Assembly: GCF_022747945.1 (NCBI RefSeq)
Contig: NZ_JALDST010000001.1
Coordinates: 4,402,001-4,466,000, forward strand
Direction: 5' to 3'
Source: Micromonospora sp. R77
Lineage (GTDB): Bacteria > Actinomycetota > Actinomycetes > Mycobacteriales > Micromonosporaceae
Length of the DNA stretch: 64,000 nucleotides
Shown: positions 18,907 through 30,165 of the stretch, piece after piece
Position numbering within the stretch: the first letter of the stretch is position 1
Layout of the letters: each line of letters opens with the position of its first letter
Position numbers and translations under genes: made by a program
Notes under the pieces: model-generated
Databases searched by the model: none
What the model saw: the letters and a program-made list of their open reading frames with translations, nothing else
What the model was told of the DNA's origin: nothing

Positions 18907-19580
18907 CAGCGCTTCACCGCCAGACGGTTGGCCAGCCAGCCGAAGAAGTAGCCGGTGGGGATGAGGATCGCGGCGAAGGTGCCGGCGAAGACCGCGAAGA
19001 TCGGGATGACCGCGTCACCGTTGCTGTTGAGCAGGTCCTTCATCACGCTGGACGCCTCGATCAGCCCGATCGTGCCGACGATCGTGGCGTTCTTGCAGAG
19101 CGCGATGAGCACGCTGCCCAGCGGCGCCACCACGGCACGGCCGGCCTGCGGCAGGATCACGATGCGCAGGGTCTGGAAGAAGGTCAGTCCGATCGCCCGG
19201 GCCGCCTCGGCCTGGCCGGCGGGGACGGTGTTGACGCCGGAGCGGACCGCCTCGCAGACGAACGCGGCGGTGTACACGGACAGACCGATGACGCCGAGCC
19301 AGTAGTTGTTCCGGTCCAGGTCGTCGGAGAGTCGCAGCCCCAGCGTGGAGTAGAGGCCGAAGAAGCAGAAGAAGACGATCAGCGTCAGCGGGGTGTTACG
19401 GAAGATGTTCACCCAGGCGGCACCGAAGCCGCGCAGCACCGGCACCGGGGAGACCCGGAACGCGGCGAGTAGCACGCCGAGCACCAGCGCGAAAACCGCC
19501 GACGCACCGGTCAGCTTGAGGATCCAGAGAAAACCCGACACGTACGCGTCGAAGTTGGTCGGATCAGCGAATACGTGCAT
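18906..19580 (-). CDS. gluC: Glutamate-type ABC transporter permease (first)
   Basis: 224 aa with five membrane helices, the usual size for GlnP/GluC. The block VNIFRNTPLTLIVFFCFFGLYS and the EAA loop EAVRSGVNTVPAGQAEAARAIGLTFFQTLRIVILPQAGRAVVAPL are family signatures. Partner of GluD; the ATPase GluA binds through the EAA loops. Separated from gluB by a strong stem-loop, so its expression is probably lower than that of the binding protein. Confidence 0.88.
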   Translation of the reverse strand: MHVFADPTNFDAYVSGFLWILKLTGASAVFALVLGVLLAAFRVSPVPVLRGFGAAWVNIFRNTPLTLIVFFCFFGLYSTLGLRLSDDLDRNNYWLGVIGLSVYTAAFVCEAVRSGVNTVPAGQAEAARAIGLTFFQTLRIVILPQAGRAVVAPLGSVLIALCKNATIVGTIGLIEASSVMKDLLNSNGDAVIPIFAVFAGTFAAILIPTGYFFGWLANRLAVKR

Positions 19581-19620
19581 GCGTCGACTCCCGGGGCGCG
19601 TCGTCGGCGTCGTGACAGAC

Positions 19621-19652
19621 CGGGGCCGGCACCCGGACGGGTGCCGGCCCCG
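19621..19652 (-). terminator. Intra-operon stem-loop after gluB
   Basis: CGGGGCCGGCACCCG (19621-19635) and its exact complement (19638-19652) leave only a two-base loop, so the effective hairpin is about 13-14 pairs with a small loop. Placed a few bases downstream of the gluB stop on the minus strand and ahead of gluC. Such hairpins commonly attenuate transcription or protect the upstream mRNA so that the binding protein is made in excess. Confidence 0.65.
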
Positions 19653-19658
19653 GAACGG

Positions 19659-20525
19659 TCAGACGCTGCCGCAGTTGGTCAGCTTGGTGGTGTCCAGCTC
19701 GGGCGCGGCCTTGCCGCTCTTGCCCAGGGTGGTGTCCCAGGCGGTCTTGTAGGAGCCGTCCGACGCGGCGGCCTTGAGGATCTCGTTGACCTTCTCGCAG
19801 CCGGCCTTGTCGTCCTTCTTCAGGCCGATGCCGTACGGCTCGGTGGAGAAGGGCTTGCCGACCACCTTGAACTTGCCGGCGTACTGGGACTGCGCGGCGT
19901 AGCCGGCAAGGATGATGTCGTCGGTGGTGACCGCGTCGACCTGGCCGTTCTCCAGCAGCGGCAGGCACTTGGAGTACGAGTCGAACTGCTGGAGCTTGGC
20001 CTTCGGGTGCTCGGTCTGGATCCGCTTGGCGGGGGTGGAGCCGGTCACCGAGCAGACCGTCTTGCCGTCGAGCGCCTCCGGACCGGCCAGCGTGGAGTCC
20101 GCCTTGACCAGCAGGTCCTGGCCGGCGATGAAGTACGGACCGGCAAAGTTGATCTTCTGCTTGCGCTCGTCGTTGATCGTGTACGTCGCCACGACCAGGT
20201 CGACGGTGCCCTGCTGGATGAAGGGCTCACGGTTGGCGGAGACGGTCGTCTTCCACTCGATGTTGTTCGCGTCGACGCCCAGGCCCTTGGCCACGATCTT
20301 GGCGATCTCGACGTCGAAGCCCTCGTAGTTGCTGCCGGTCTGCAGACCCAGACCCGGCTGGTCGGCCTTGACGCCGATGACGAGCTTCTTCTGGCTCTGC
20401 GCCTTACCGACGATGCCCTTGCCGCCCCCGCTGCCGGAACCGCTGTCCCCGTCGCCCCCGCAGGCGCTCATGCCGAGGGCCAGGGTGGCCGCCGCGGCAA
20501 CCGCCGCCACGCGCTTCATACGCAT
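19659..20525 (-). CDS. gluB: Glutamate-type ABC transporter substrate-binding lipoprotein
   Basis: 288 aa. A signal peptide with lipobox LGMSAC around residues 18-23 is followed by a Gly/Ser/Asp linker and a SBP_bac_3 domain (KLVIGVKADQPGLGLQ, GFDVEIAKIVAKGLGV, WKTTVSANREPFIQQGTVDLVVATYTINDERKQKINFAGPYF). It captures glutamate or a similar acidic/polar amino acid outside the membrane. The start at 20525 is preferred because AAGGAG lies six bases upstream and the result is a normal signal peptide. Confidence 0.9.
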   Translation of the reverse strand: MRMKRVAAVAAAATLALGMSACGGDGDSGSGSGGGKGIVGKAQSQKKLVIGVKADQPGLGLQTGSNYEGFDVEIAKIVAKGLGVDANNIEWKTTVSANREPFIQQGTVDLVVATYTINDERKQKINFAGPYFIAGQDLLVKADSTLAGPEALDGKTVCSVTGSTPAKRIQTEHPKAKLQQFDSYSKCLPLLENGQVDAVTTDDIILAGYAAQSQYAGKFKVVGKPFSTEPYGIGLKKDDKAGCEKVNEILKAAASDGSYKTAWDTTLGKSGKAAPELDTTKLTNCGSV

Positions 20526-20582
20526 ACTCTTCTCCTTCTTCGACGGAGTCCGTCGGGGGACGACGGTCTCCACTACGGACGA

Positions 20583-21353
20583 CTAGTGCGTCAGGATCTT
20601 CGAGAGGAAGTCGCGGGCCCGCTCGCTGCGCGGGTTGGCGAAGAACTCCTCCGGCGCCGCGTCCTCGACGAGCTTCCCGTCGGCCATGAAGATGACCCGG
20701 TTGGCGGCGTGCCGGGCGAAGCCCATCTCGTGGGTGACCACGACCATGGTCATGCCCTCGCGGGCCAGTGAGGTCATCACGTCGAGCACCTCGCCGACCA
20801 TCTCCGGGTCCAGCGCGCTGGTCGGCTCGTCGAAGAGCATCGCCTTGGGCTGCATGGCCAGCGCGCGGGCGATCGCGGCCCGCTGCTGCTGGCCGCCGGA
20901 GAGCTGCGCCGGGTACTTGTCGGCCTGGTTGGCGATGCCGACCCGGTCCAGCAGGGCCAGGCCGCGCTCGCGGGCGGCGGCCGGCTTCTCCTTGCGGACC
21001 TTGATCGGGCCGATGGTGACGTTCTCCAGGATGGTCTTGTGCGCGAAGAGGTTGAACGACTGGAAGACCATGCCGACCTCGCTGCGCAGCGCGGCGAGGC
21101 GCTTCCCCTCGGCCGGCAGCGGGGTGCCGTCGAAGGTGATCGTGCCGGAGTCGATCGGCTCCAGCCGGTTGATCGCCCGGCAGAGCGTCGACTTGCCGGA
21201 GCCGGACGGGCCGATCACCACGACCACCTCACCCCGGCCCACGGACAGCGAGACGTCCTGGAGCACGTGCAGCGGCCCGAAGTGCTTGTTCACCGAGTCC
21301 AGCACGATGAGCGGTTCGCCCGTCGTCACGTCGTACACCGTCCCTGTCGTCAT
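20583..21353 (-). CDS. gluA: Glutamate-type ABC transporter ATP-binding protein
   Basis: 256 aa. Walker [11 protein letters not shown]-loop VFQSFNLF, signature [15 protein letters not shown], Walker [13 protein letters not shown] and switch His in [11 protein letters not shown] are all present, in the GlnQ/HisP style. It powers the GluC-GluD channel. It is the first gene of the operon, transcribed leftwards; the 187-base gap to divergent selD must hold its promoter, but I see no clear -35/-10 pair. The ATG at 21353 is used; longer N-termini are not conserved. Confidence 0.92.
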   Translation of the reverse strand: MTTGTVYDVTTGEPLIVLDSVNKHFGPLHVLQDVSLSVGRGEVVVVIGPSGSGKSTLCRAINRLEPIDSGTITFDGTPLPAEGKRLAALRSEVGMVFQSFNLFAHKTILENVTIGPIKVRKEKPAAARERGLALLDRVGIANQADKYPAQLSGGQQQRAAIARALAMQPKAMLFDEPTSALDPEMVGEVLDVMTSLAREGMTMVVVTHEMGFARHAANRVIFMADGKLVEDAAPEEFFANPRSERARDFLSKILTH

Positions 21354-21540
21354 CTGCGCCGGTGGGGAGCCGCCGTGACGGCCCCCGGTTCGGCAACTGT
21401 AGGCGGGGCCACGTGCCCGGACGCAACCGAGACGGTCACGGTGCGGTAACACCGGCGACGATCGTCGCCGGTAGTCCGGATTCGACAGCGTGCCGGCCGC
21501 CCGAGTGGCACTGACCACGTCCGCCGGAGATCATGAGGGG

Positions 21541-22530
21541 ATGACGGACCCGGTTCGGCTGACCGATCACGCCCGCGGTGGCGGCTGCGCCTGCAAGATC
21601 CCGCCCGGGGAGCTCGAGGCGATGGTGGCCGGTCTGGGCCCCGCCACCGGCACCGCCGACCTGCTGGTCGGGCTGGACCACGGCGACGACGCCGCGGTGG
21701 TCCGGCTGGACGAGCGGACCGGGCTGGTCACCACCGCCGACTTCTTCACCCCGGTCGTCGACGACGCGTACGACTGGGGCCGGATCGCCGCGGCCAACGC
21801 GCTCTCCGACGTGTACGCGATGGGCGGCACCCCGCTGGTCGCGCTGAACCTGCTCTGCTGGCCGCGCGAGAAGCTGCCGCTGGAGCTGGCCCGGGAGGTG
21901 CTGCGCGGCGGCCAGGACGTGGCCCGGGAGGCCGGCTGCCACCTGGCCGGCGGGCACAGCGTCGACGACGACGGACCCAAGTACGGCCTGGCCGTCACCG
22001 GCATCGTCCGCCCCGAGGAGCTGATCACCCTGGACGCCGGCCGGGCCGGTCTGCCGCTCTCGCTGACCAAGCCGCTCGGCGTCGGGGTGCTGAACACCCG
22101 GCACAAGGCGACCGGGGAGCGGTTCGCCGAGGCGGTCGCCTCGATGGCCGCGCTGAACCGGGACGCCGCCCGGGCGGCGGTGGCGGCGGGCATCCGCTGC
22201 GGCACCGACGTCACCGGCTTCGGCCTGCTGGGGCACGCCTCGAAGCTGGCCCGGGCGAGCCGGCTCACGGTCGCGATCGACGCGGCCCGGGTGCCCTACC
22301 TGCCGGGCGCGCGGGAGGCGCTGCGGGACGGGTACGTCAGCGGCGGCACCCGCCGCAACCTGGAGTGGGTGACCCCGTGGACCGACTTCGGCGGCGTGGA
22401 CGAGGCGGAGCGGCTGCTGCTGGCCGACGCGCAGACCTCCGGTGGGCTGCTGGTCGCCGGTGAGGTGCCCGGCGGGACGGTGATCGGCGAGCTGCTGCCC
22501 GCGAGCGACCGGCTGATCCGGGTCCGCTGA
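21541..22530 (+). CDS. selD: Selenide, water dikinase (selenophosphate synthetase)
   Basis: 329 aa, PurM-like fold. The active-site segment GGGCACKIPP carries Cys, rather than selenocysteine, before the conserved Lys. Downstream are DAAVVRLDERTGLVTTADFFTPVVDD, RIAAANALSDVYAMGG, GHSVDDDGPKYGLAVTGIV and GTDVTGFGLLGH, all SelD landmarks. It makes selenophosphate from selenide and ATP for selenocysteine or selenouridine synthesis. No selA, selB, ybbB or Sec-tRNA is visible nearby, so the partners must be elsewhere. A short tandem repeat begins at its stop. Confidence 0.93.
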   Translation: MTDPVRLTDHARGGGCACKIPPGELEAMVAGLGPATGTADLLVGLDHGDDAAVVRLDERTGLVTTADFFTPVVDDAYDWGRIAAANALSDVYAMGGTPLVALNLLCWPREKLPLELAREVLRGGQDVAREAGCHLAGGHSVDDDGPKYGLAVTGIVRPEELITLDAGRAGLPLSLTKPLGVGVLNTRHKATGERFAEAVASMAALNRDAARAAVAAGIRCGTDVTGFGLLGHASKLARASRLTVAIDAARVPYLPGAREALRDGYVSGGTRRNLEWVTPWTDFGGVDEAERLLLADAQTSGGLLVAGEVPGGTVIGELLPASDRLIRVR

Positions 22531-22606
22531 CCCCCGCGATCCGTGCCGCTGCCCCCCAACGATCCGTGCCGCTGACCCCCGCGATCCGTGCCGCGGATTC
22601 GGCACC
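22515..22606 (+). repeat. Short tandem repeat running out of the selD stop codon
   Basis: A unit like GATCCGTGCCGCTGACCCCC recurs at 22515 (degenerate, containing the selD stop), 22538, 22561 and 22583, with periods of 23, 23 and 22 bases. The last copy ends in a small hairpin, GTGCCG/CGGCAC, at 22589-22606. It may be slippage-derived, or the hairpin may terminate selD transcription. Confidence 0.75.
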
Positions 22607-22778
22607 ATACCCGATAAACTGTCATCTTCCCGCTACTCGGAGCAACGGCGCTCTGGGAAATTTTGCCCGGAATGGTCACAGACCGGTAACTTGCCCCCGG
22701 CTGAGGTCATATGCCCCCCACCATCGTGAGTAAGGCCCGATCCGGAGGCCGGTGGGACGAGCACAGCGAGGAGGCGGC

Positions 22779-23258
22779 ATGACCGAGCTGTGGAACTGGA
22801 GAATCGACGGGGCGGCACCGGTGGAGGTGTACCCCGCGCTGGCCGAGGCGCTCGGCCGGGTGGTGATGCCCCTCGCCGTCGCCGATCCGGCCCGGCTGCC
22901 CACGTACGCGGTGATCTGCGACGTGTGGGAGACGCCGGGCGAGTTCGGCACGGTGGTCGACTGCTACGGGGTGCCCGAGCGGCTGCCCGAACTGCCCGGC
23001 ATCGCGGCGCTGGCCCGGCTGCTGGACCGCAACTGCCTGATGCGGGACGACACCCTCGACGCCGGCCGGCACCTGCTGGTGGCCCCGGACGGCACGATCC
23101 GCCCGGTGCACTTCGACGTCACCGAGACCGACGACGGTGAGGTGCTCACCGGCCAGCGGCTGTGCAGCGTGGCGCAGCCCGGCTGCCGGGGCTGGTCGCA
23201 GTGCCACCGCTCGCGATGGGCGCCCGACTCGGTCCGGCCCGCGCTCGCTGCGGCCTGA
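22779..23258 (+). CDS. Hypothetical protein, soluble, 159 aa
   Basis: Not recognised. Starts at an ATG with GAGGAGG six bases upstream. The sequence is acidic and compact ([28 protein letters not shown]... [28 protein letters not shown]), with a cluster near the C-terminus of two Cys and a His ([19 protein letters not shown]) that could bind metal. No signal peptide or membrane segment. Lies alone between selD and miaB; codon use is like its neighbours, so it looks like a genuine lineage-specific gene. Confidence 0.7.
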   Translation: MTELWNWRIDGAAPVEVYPALAEALGRVVMPLAVADPARLPTYAVICDVWETPGEFGTVVDCYGVPERLPELPGIAALARLLDRNCLMRDDTLDAGRHLLVAPDGTIRPVHFDVTETDDGEVLTGQRLCSVAQPGCRGWSQCHRSRWAPDSVRPALAAA

Positions 23259-23407
23259 CCCGTCCGGGCCCGGCCGACCCGCTCCCGCCGGCCGGCCGCC
23301 CGGACCGACCCGCCGCGCGGACGGCTCGTCCGCCGTCCGCCGGCCGGGGTCGACCCGCTCATCCTCGTGCGGTCCGACCGGTCCGGCCCGGATACGCTGT
23401 GCACGTC

Positions 23408-24907
23408 ATGACTACCGCAGCCGCGGGCAGCCCGCGCACCTACCAGGTGCGCACGTACGGCTGCCAGATGAACGTGCACGACTCCGAGCGCATCTCCGGC
23501 CTGCTCGAACAGGCCGGTTACGTGCGCGCCGCCGAGGTCGACGAGAACCCCGACGTGGTGGTGTTCAACACCTGCGCCGTCCGGGAGAACGCCGACAACC
23601 GGCTCTACGGCAACCTGGGTCACCTGCGTCCCGTCAAGGACAAGCACCCCGGGATGCAGATCGCGGTCGGCGGCTGCCTGGCCCAGAAGGACCGCGGCGA
23701 CATCGTCCGCAAGGCCCCCTGGGTGGACGTGGTCTTCGGCACCCACAACATCGGCTCGCTGCCGGTGCTGCTGGAACGGGCCCGGCACAACACCGCCGCC
23801 GAGGTGGAGATCCTCGAATCCCTCGACGTCTTCCCCTCCACGCTGCCCACCCGCCGCGAGTCCACCTACGCCGGCTGGGTGTCGATCTCCGTCGGCTGCA
23901 ACAACACCTGCACGTTCTGCATCGTGCCGTCGCTGCGCGGCAAGGAGAAGGACCGCCGCCCCGGCGACATCCTCTCCGAGGTGCGCGCCCTGGTCGACGA
24001 GGGCGTGCTGGAGGTGACCCTGCTCGGGCAGAACGTCAACTCCTACGGCGTCGAGTTCGGTGACCGGTACGCCTTCGGCAAGCTGTTGCGCGCCTGCGGC
24101 GACATCGACGGGCTGGAGCGGGTCCGGTTCACCAGCCCGCACCCGAAGGACTTCACCGACGACGTGATCGCGGCGATGGCCGAGACGCCGAACGTCTGCC
24201 ACTCGTTGCACATGCCGTTGCAGTCCGGCTCGGACGACGTGCTGAAGGCGATGCGCCGGTCGTACCGGTCGGAGAAGTATCTGGGGATCATCGAGAAGGT
24301 GCGGGCGGCGATGCCCGACGCGGCGATCACCACCGACATCATCGTCGGCTTCCCCGGCGAGACCGACGCCGACTTCGAGAAGACCCTCGACGTGGTCCGG
24401 GCGGCCCGCTTCTCGTCGGCGTTCACCTTCCAGTACTCCAAGCGCCCCGGCACGCCCGCCGCCACCATGGACGGCCAGCTGCCCAAGCAGGTCGTGCAGG
24501 AACGCTACGAGCGGCTGATCGCCTGCGTCGAGGAGATCACCTGGGCGGAGAACAGGAAGCTGGTGGGGGAGACCGTCGAGGTGCTGGTCGCCGTCGGCGA
24601 GGGCCGCAAGGACGAGCGCACCGGCCGGATGTCCGGCCGCGCCCGCGACGGCCGCCTCGTCCACTTCGACGCGGGTTCCCTGGCGGGGACGATCCGCCCC
24701 GGCGACATCGTGCACACCGTCGTCACCTACGCCGCCCCGCACCACCTCAACGCCGACGGCGAGCCGCTGTCGCACCGGCGTACCCGGGCCGGCGACGCGG
24801 CCGAGGCGGGACGCTCCCCGCGTACCCCCGGGGTGTTGCTCGGGTTGCCGACGGTCGGTGCGCCGGCCGCGGCACCCGCGCCGACCACCGGCTGCGCCGC
24901 GCACTGA
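23408..24907 (+). CDS. miaB: tRNA-2-methylthio-N6-dimethylallyladenosine synthase MiaB
   Basis: 499 aa radical-SAM methylthiotransferase. The N-terminal UPF0004 domain has [24 protein letters not shown] and GGCLAQ, whose Cys hold one [4Fe-4S] cluster. The radical-SAM motif is CNNTCTFC, and a TRAM domain lies around residues 375-440. It adds the methylthio group to i6A37 made by MiaA, encoded 5 kb downstream. The last ~50 residues are an Ala/Pro-rich extension absent from most MiaB. The ATG at 23408 gives the conserved start. Confidence 0.96.
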   Translation: MTTAAAGSPRTYQVRTYGCQMNVHDSERISGLLEQAGYVRAAEVDENPDVVVFNTCAVRENADNRLYGNLGHLRPVKDKHPGMQIAVGGCLAQKDRGDIVRKAPWVDVVFGTHNIGSLPVLLERARHNTAAEVEILESLDVFPSTLPTRRESTYAGWVSISVGCNNTCTFCIVPSLRGKEKDRRPGDILSEVRALVDEGVLEVTLLGQNVNSYGVEFGDRYAFGKLLRACGDIDGLERVRFTSPHPKDFTDDVIAAMAETPNVCHSLHMPLQSGSDDVLKAMRRSYRSEKYLGIIEKVRAAMPDAAITTDIIVGFPGETDADFEKTLDVVRAARFSSAFTFQYSKRPGTPAATMDGQLPKQVVQERYERLIACVEEITWAENRKLVGETVEVLVAVGEGRKDERTGRMSGRARDGRLVHFDAGSLAGTIRPGDIVHTVVTYAAPHHLNADGEPLSHRRTRAGDAAEAGRSPRTPGVLLGLPTVGAPAAAPAPTTGCAAH

Positions 24908-24915
24908 CCGGCCGG

Positions 24916-24949
24916 CGACGGCCGGGACCCCGTGGGGCCCCGGCCGTCG
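24916..24949. terminator. Bidirectional stem-loop between miaB and the cellulase gene
   Basis: CGACGGCCGGG (24916-24926) pairs with CCCGGCCGTCG (24939-24949) across a loop that itself contains CCCC/GGGG. It lies between converging genes, nine bases after the miaB stop and seven before the cellulase stop. Confidence 0.8.
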
Positions 24950-24955
24950 TCGTGC

Positions 24956-26910
<1,955 letters not shown>

Positions 26911-26968
26911 CTGATTCACGGAAAGAGTGGTCACCGAACGATGGATAGCCACTCTTTCCGTGAATCAG
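26911..26968. repeat. 58-nt intergenic inverted repeat with perfect 20-bp arms
   Basis: CTGATTCACGGAAAGAGTGG (26911-26930) is exactly complementary to 26949-26968, with an 18-base loop. Its AT content is higher than that of the flanks, so it stands out. It lies downstream of the DUF349 gene's own stem-loop and upstream of the cellulase. Only one copy is present in this window; size and layout match the other palindrome families here. Confidence 0.85.
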
Positions 26969-27012
26969 CGGCTCGGGGGTGGGGTGGGGCGGGATGGGGT
27001 GGGGTGGACGGG

Positions 27013-27052
27013 CGGAAGCCCCGGTCCTCCTGAGGGGGGACCGGGGCTTCCG
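27013..27052 (-). terminator. Stem-loop after the DUF349 gene
   Basis: CGGAAGCCCCGGTCC (27013-27027) pairs perfectly with 27038-27052; the further CC/GG and the TGAG loop give a very stable hairpin. It begins 14 bases after the DUF349 stop on the minus strand. Confidence 0.8.
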
Positions 27053-27065
27053 GGGTGGATCAGGG

Positions 27066-28274
27066 TCAGCCGGCCTGCTCGGCGAGCTGGAGGAACTGCC
27101 GCTTCGAGGCGAGGGCCTGCTCGGCCTCCTTGACCCGGCGGGCGTCGCCGGCGGCCTGCGCCCGGGCCAGCCGCTCCTCGGCCTCGGCGACCTGTGCCCG
27201 CATCTGCGCCAGCAGCGGGTTGTCCTGCGGGGTGGTACGCCGCCACGCCGAGTCCATCACCTCGCGGACCTTGTCGTCGACGGCGCGCAGCCGGCGCTCC
27301 AGCCCGGCGGCGGCCTCCCGGGGCACCCGGCCGGCCTCGTGCCACTGCGCCTGGATGTCCCGCAGCTTCGCCTGGGCACCCTTCGGGTCGCCCTCGACGT
27401 CGAGCGCCTCGGCCTCGGCGAGCAGGGCCTGCTTGCGCTCCAGGTTGGCGCGCTGCTCGTTGTCGCGGGCGGAGAAGACCTCGCTGCGCCGGGTGAAGAA
27501 GTCGTCCTGCGCGGCGCGGAACCGTTCCCAGAGCTTCTGCTCGGCCTCCTTGGAGGCGCGCGGGGCGGCCTTCCACTGGGCCATCAGGTCCTTGAGCTGG
27601 TTGGCGGTGACCGCCCAGTCGGTGGACTCCTTCAGCTTCTCGGCCTCGGCGACCAGTTCCTCCTTGACCGTCTGCGCCTGCTTGCGCTGCTGGTCGAGGG
27701 AGGCGAAGTGGGCACCGCGCCGGCGGGTGAAGCCGTCCCGGGCGGCGGCGAACCGCTTCCACAGCTCACCGTCGGTCTTCTTGTCGACGCCGCGGATGGT
27801 CTTCCACTCGTCGAGGATCTCCTTGAGCCGGTCCCCGGCGGTCTTCCAGCCGGTCGACTCGGCGGCCAGCTTCTCGGCCTCCTCCACCAGGGCGGTCTTG
27901 CGCGCGAGGGCCTCGCCCCGGGCGGCCTCCTTGGCGGCCTTCGCCTCGCCGGCCTTGGTCTCGGCCACCTCGGTGAGCTTGTCCAGCCGCGCGGCCAGTC
28001 CGTCGATGTCGCCGACGACGTGCGCCTCGGCCAGGGAGGCCCGGATCCGCTTGATCGTGGTCAGGGAGTGCCCGGCGTCCGCCGCGCCCGAGTTGAGCCG
28101 GGCCTCGGTCAGGTCCACCTCGGTCACCAGGTCGGCGAAGCGGCGGGCGAAGTGGGCCAGCCCTTCCTCCGGGGCCCCCGCCTGCCAGGATCCGACCACC
28201 CGCTCGCCTTCGGCCGTCTTGACGTACACGGTGCCGTCCGCGTCCACCCGTCCGAAGGCAGTCCAGTCGCTCAT
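27066..28274 (-). CDS. DUF349 coiled-coil protein
   Basis: 402 aa, almost entirely alpha-helical and very rich in Ala, Glu, Lys and Arg. At least three DUF349-like repeats are seen, each with a WK or QW core: DEWKTIRGVDKKTDGELWKRFAAARDGFTRRR, AQWKAAPRASKEAEQKLWERFRAAQDDFFTRR, and a third around IQAQWHEAGRVPREAAAGLERRLRAVDDKV. Orthologous to Rv2731, which has the same neighbours (miaB, miaA). The molecular role is unknown. Divergent from the LigB-fold gene. Confidence 0.88.
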   Translation of the reverse strand: MSDWTAFGRVDADGTVYVKTAEGERVVGSWQAGAPEEGLAHFARRFADLVTEVDLTEARLNSGAADAGHSLTTIKRIRASLAEAHVVGDIDGLAARLDKLTEVAETKAGEAKAAKEAARGEALARKTALVEEAEKLAAESTGWKTAGDRLKEILDEWKTIRGVDKKTDGELWKRFAAARDGFTRRRGAHFASLDQQRKQAQTVKEELVAEAEKLKESTDWAVTANQLKDLMAQWKAAPRASKEAEQKLWERFRAAQDDFFTRRSEVFSARDNEQRANLERKQALLAEAEALDVEGDPKGAQAKLRDIQAQWHEAGRVPREAAAGLERRLRAVDDKVREVMDSAWRRTTPQDNPLLAQMRAQVAEAEERLARAQAAGDARRVKEAEQALASKRQFLQLAEQAG

Positions 28275-28476
28275 GTGCCCATCCTCGTTCTCCCGGCGTC
28301 GACGGGGTGTCCCCGGCGCGCGCCGCCACGGCGCAGCAAAGTTACTCCCGGCATTGTCACAGGTCCGCCCCCGTCGCCGTCGAGCGCCTGTCGCCGACCG
28401 TGACCATACGGTGTCCTAGACCCGGATGACCGGATCGGCGCGGGGACGCACCGGGGGATGCGGATACGGTGAACGG

Positions 28477-29256
28477 GTGCCCCTGGTCGCCGCCGCCGTC
28501 TGCCCCCATCCGCCCCTGATCGTGCCCGAGCTGGCCGGCGCCGCCGCGCCCGAGCTGGACGAGCTCCGCGCCGCCGCCGACGCCGCCGTCGCCGGTCTGT
28601 ACGCCACGGGCGCGCGCACCGTCGTCGTGATCGGCGGGGGCGACCGCACCGCCGACCTGTCCCGGCCGTTCCGGGGCAGCTTCGCGCCGTGGGGACTGCC
28701 GCTGACGGTCGAGCTGGGCGCGTCGCCGGGCCAGGACCCCCGCGACGAACACCCGCCGGAGCGGGTCCCCGGCGTGGACCGTCCGCCGGCCGGCACCGAC
28801 GAACTGCCGTTGAGCCTGCTCGTCGGCGCCTGGCTGCTGCGTCGGACGCCACCCGGGCGTCCGACGACGTGGCGGATGGCCACCGTGGCGGCGGACGCCC
28901 CGACCTTGGACTGCGCCGCCCGGGGAGCCCGGATGGGGTCCGCGCAGCAACCGTGGGCGCTGCTGGTGATGGGGGACGGGTCGGCCTGCCTGGGGTCGAA
29001 GTCGCCCGGCTACGACGACCCACGCGCCGAGGCGTACGACGAGGGGGTCGCCCGGGCCCTGGCCGGCGCGGACGCCGAGGCCCTGCTCGGCCTGGACCCG
29101 GTGGAGTCGGCGGAGCTGAAGGTCGCCGGCCGGGCGGCCTGGCAGGTGCTGGCGGGCGCGGTCCGCGCGGCGGGCGGCGACTGGCGCGGCGAGCTGAGCC
29201 ACCACTCGGCCCCCTACGGCGTTGCCTACTTCGTGGCGAACTGGGCGCGGGCATGA
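28477..29256 (+). CDS. LigB-fold (class III extradiol dioxygenase-like) protein
   Basis: 259 aa from a GTG at 28477. The N-terminus VPLVAAAVCPHPPLIVPELAG has the CPHPP pattern of the LigB superfamily (metal-binding His), followed by VVVIGGGDRTAD. Family members are extradiol dioxygenases or related non-oxygenase enzymes. Actinobacterial copies beside miaA/dapF (Rv2728c in M. tuberculosis) are uncharacterised, so no substrate is proposed. Its stop overlaps the miaA ATG (ATGA), an arrangement implying co-expression with tRNA modification. Confidence 0.8.
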   Translation: MPLVAAAVCPHPPLIVPELAGAAAPELDELRAAADAAVAGLYATGARTVVVIGGGDRTADLSRPFRGSFAPWGLPLTVELGASPGQDPRDEHPPERVPGVDRPPAGTDELPLSLLVGAWLLRRTPPGRPTTWRMATVAADAPTLDCAARGARMGSAQQPWALLVMGDGSACLGSKSPGYDDPRAEAYDEGVARALAGADAEALLGLDPVESAELKVAGRAAWQVLAGAVRAAGGDWRGELSHHSAPYGVAYFVANWARA

Positions 29257-30158
29257 CGGTGATCGCGGTGGTCGGGCCGACCGCCGCCGGCAAGTCGGCG
29301 TTGAGCATCGCCCTGGCGCACGCGCTGGACGGTGAGGTGGTCAACGCCGACTCGATGCAGCTCTACCGGGGCATGGACATCGGCACCGCGAAGCTGACCC
29401 CGGCGGAGCGGGAGGGCGTGCCGCACCACCTGCTGGACATCTGGCCGGTGACCGAGCCGGCGAGCGTCGCGGAATACCAGAAGCTGGCCCGGGCGGCGAT
29501 CGACGACATCCTGGCCCGGGGTCGGGTGCCGCTGCTGGTCGGCGGCTCGGGTCTCTACGTTCGGGCGGTGCTGGAGCAGTTCGAGTTCCCCGGCACCGAC
29601 CCGGCGGTGCGCGAGCGGCTGGAGGCGGAGCTGGCCGCCGTCGGTCCCGCCCCGCTGTACGCCCGTCTGGCCGACGCCGACCCGACGGCGGCGGCCGGCA
29701 TCCTGCCCGGCAACGGCCGGCGGATCGTCCGGGCCCTGGAGGTGATCGAGCTGACCGGGGCGCCGTTCACCGCCTCCCTGCCGGAGCCGACGCCGTACTA
29801 CCCGTCGGTGCAGGTCGGCGTCGACCTGGACACCGCGCAGCTGGACGAGCGGATCGCGCTGCGGGTGGACCGGATGTGGGCGGACGGCCTGATCGCGGAG
29901 ACCCGCGAGCTGGTCGGGCAGGGTCTGCCGGCGGGGCGGACGGCCAGCCGGGCGCTCGGCTACCAGCAGGTGCTGCGGTTCCTGGCGGGGGAGCTGTCGG
30001 AGGCGCAGGCGCACGACGAGACGGTCCGGGCGACCCGCCGTTTCGTCCGCCGGCAGCGGTCCTGGTTCCGCCGGGACCGGCGGATCCACTGGCTGGACTC
30101 GGCTGCGCCGGAGCTCGTCGGGACTGCGCTGCGGGTGGTGGCCGACCATCGGGAATGA
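29253..30158 (+). CDS. miaA: tRNA dimethylallyltransferase MiaA
   Basis: 301 aa. P-loop GPTAAGKSALS, then NADSMQLYRGMDIGTAKLTPAE, VPHHLLDI and LVGGSGLYVRAVL, and the C-terminal TASRALGYQQVLRFLAGE and TRRFVRRQRSWFRRDRRIHWLD, all diagnostic. It transfers a dimethylallyl group to N6 of A37 in tRNAs reading UNN codons, making the substrate for MiaB. Its ATG overlaps the preceding stop, and dapF begins seven bases after its TGA. Confidence 0.97.
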   Translation: MTVIAVVGPTAAGKSALSIALAHALDGEVVNADSMQLYRGMDIGTAKLTPAEREGVPHHLLDIWPVTEPASVAEYQKLARAAIDDILARGRVPLLVGGSGLYVRAVLEQFEFPGTDPAVRERLEAELAAVGPAPLYARLADADPTAAAGILPGNGRRIVRALEVIELTGAPFTASLPEPTPYYPSVQVGVDLDTAQLDERIALRVDRMWADGLIAETRELVGQGLPAGRTASRALGYQQVLRFLAGELSEAQAHDETVRATRRFVRRQRSWFRRDRRIHWLDSAAPELVGTALRVVADHRE

Positions 30159-30165
30159 TGGGGGC

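Noticed and set aside
22515..22606. CRISPR-like array
   Set aside because: Only about four units with 22-23-base period and no spacers; a plain tandem repeat.
21354..22778. Selenocysteine tRNA near selD
   Set aside because: No cloverleaf, TTCA anticodon region or GGTTC T-loop could be found in the flanks of selD on either strand.
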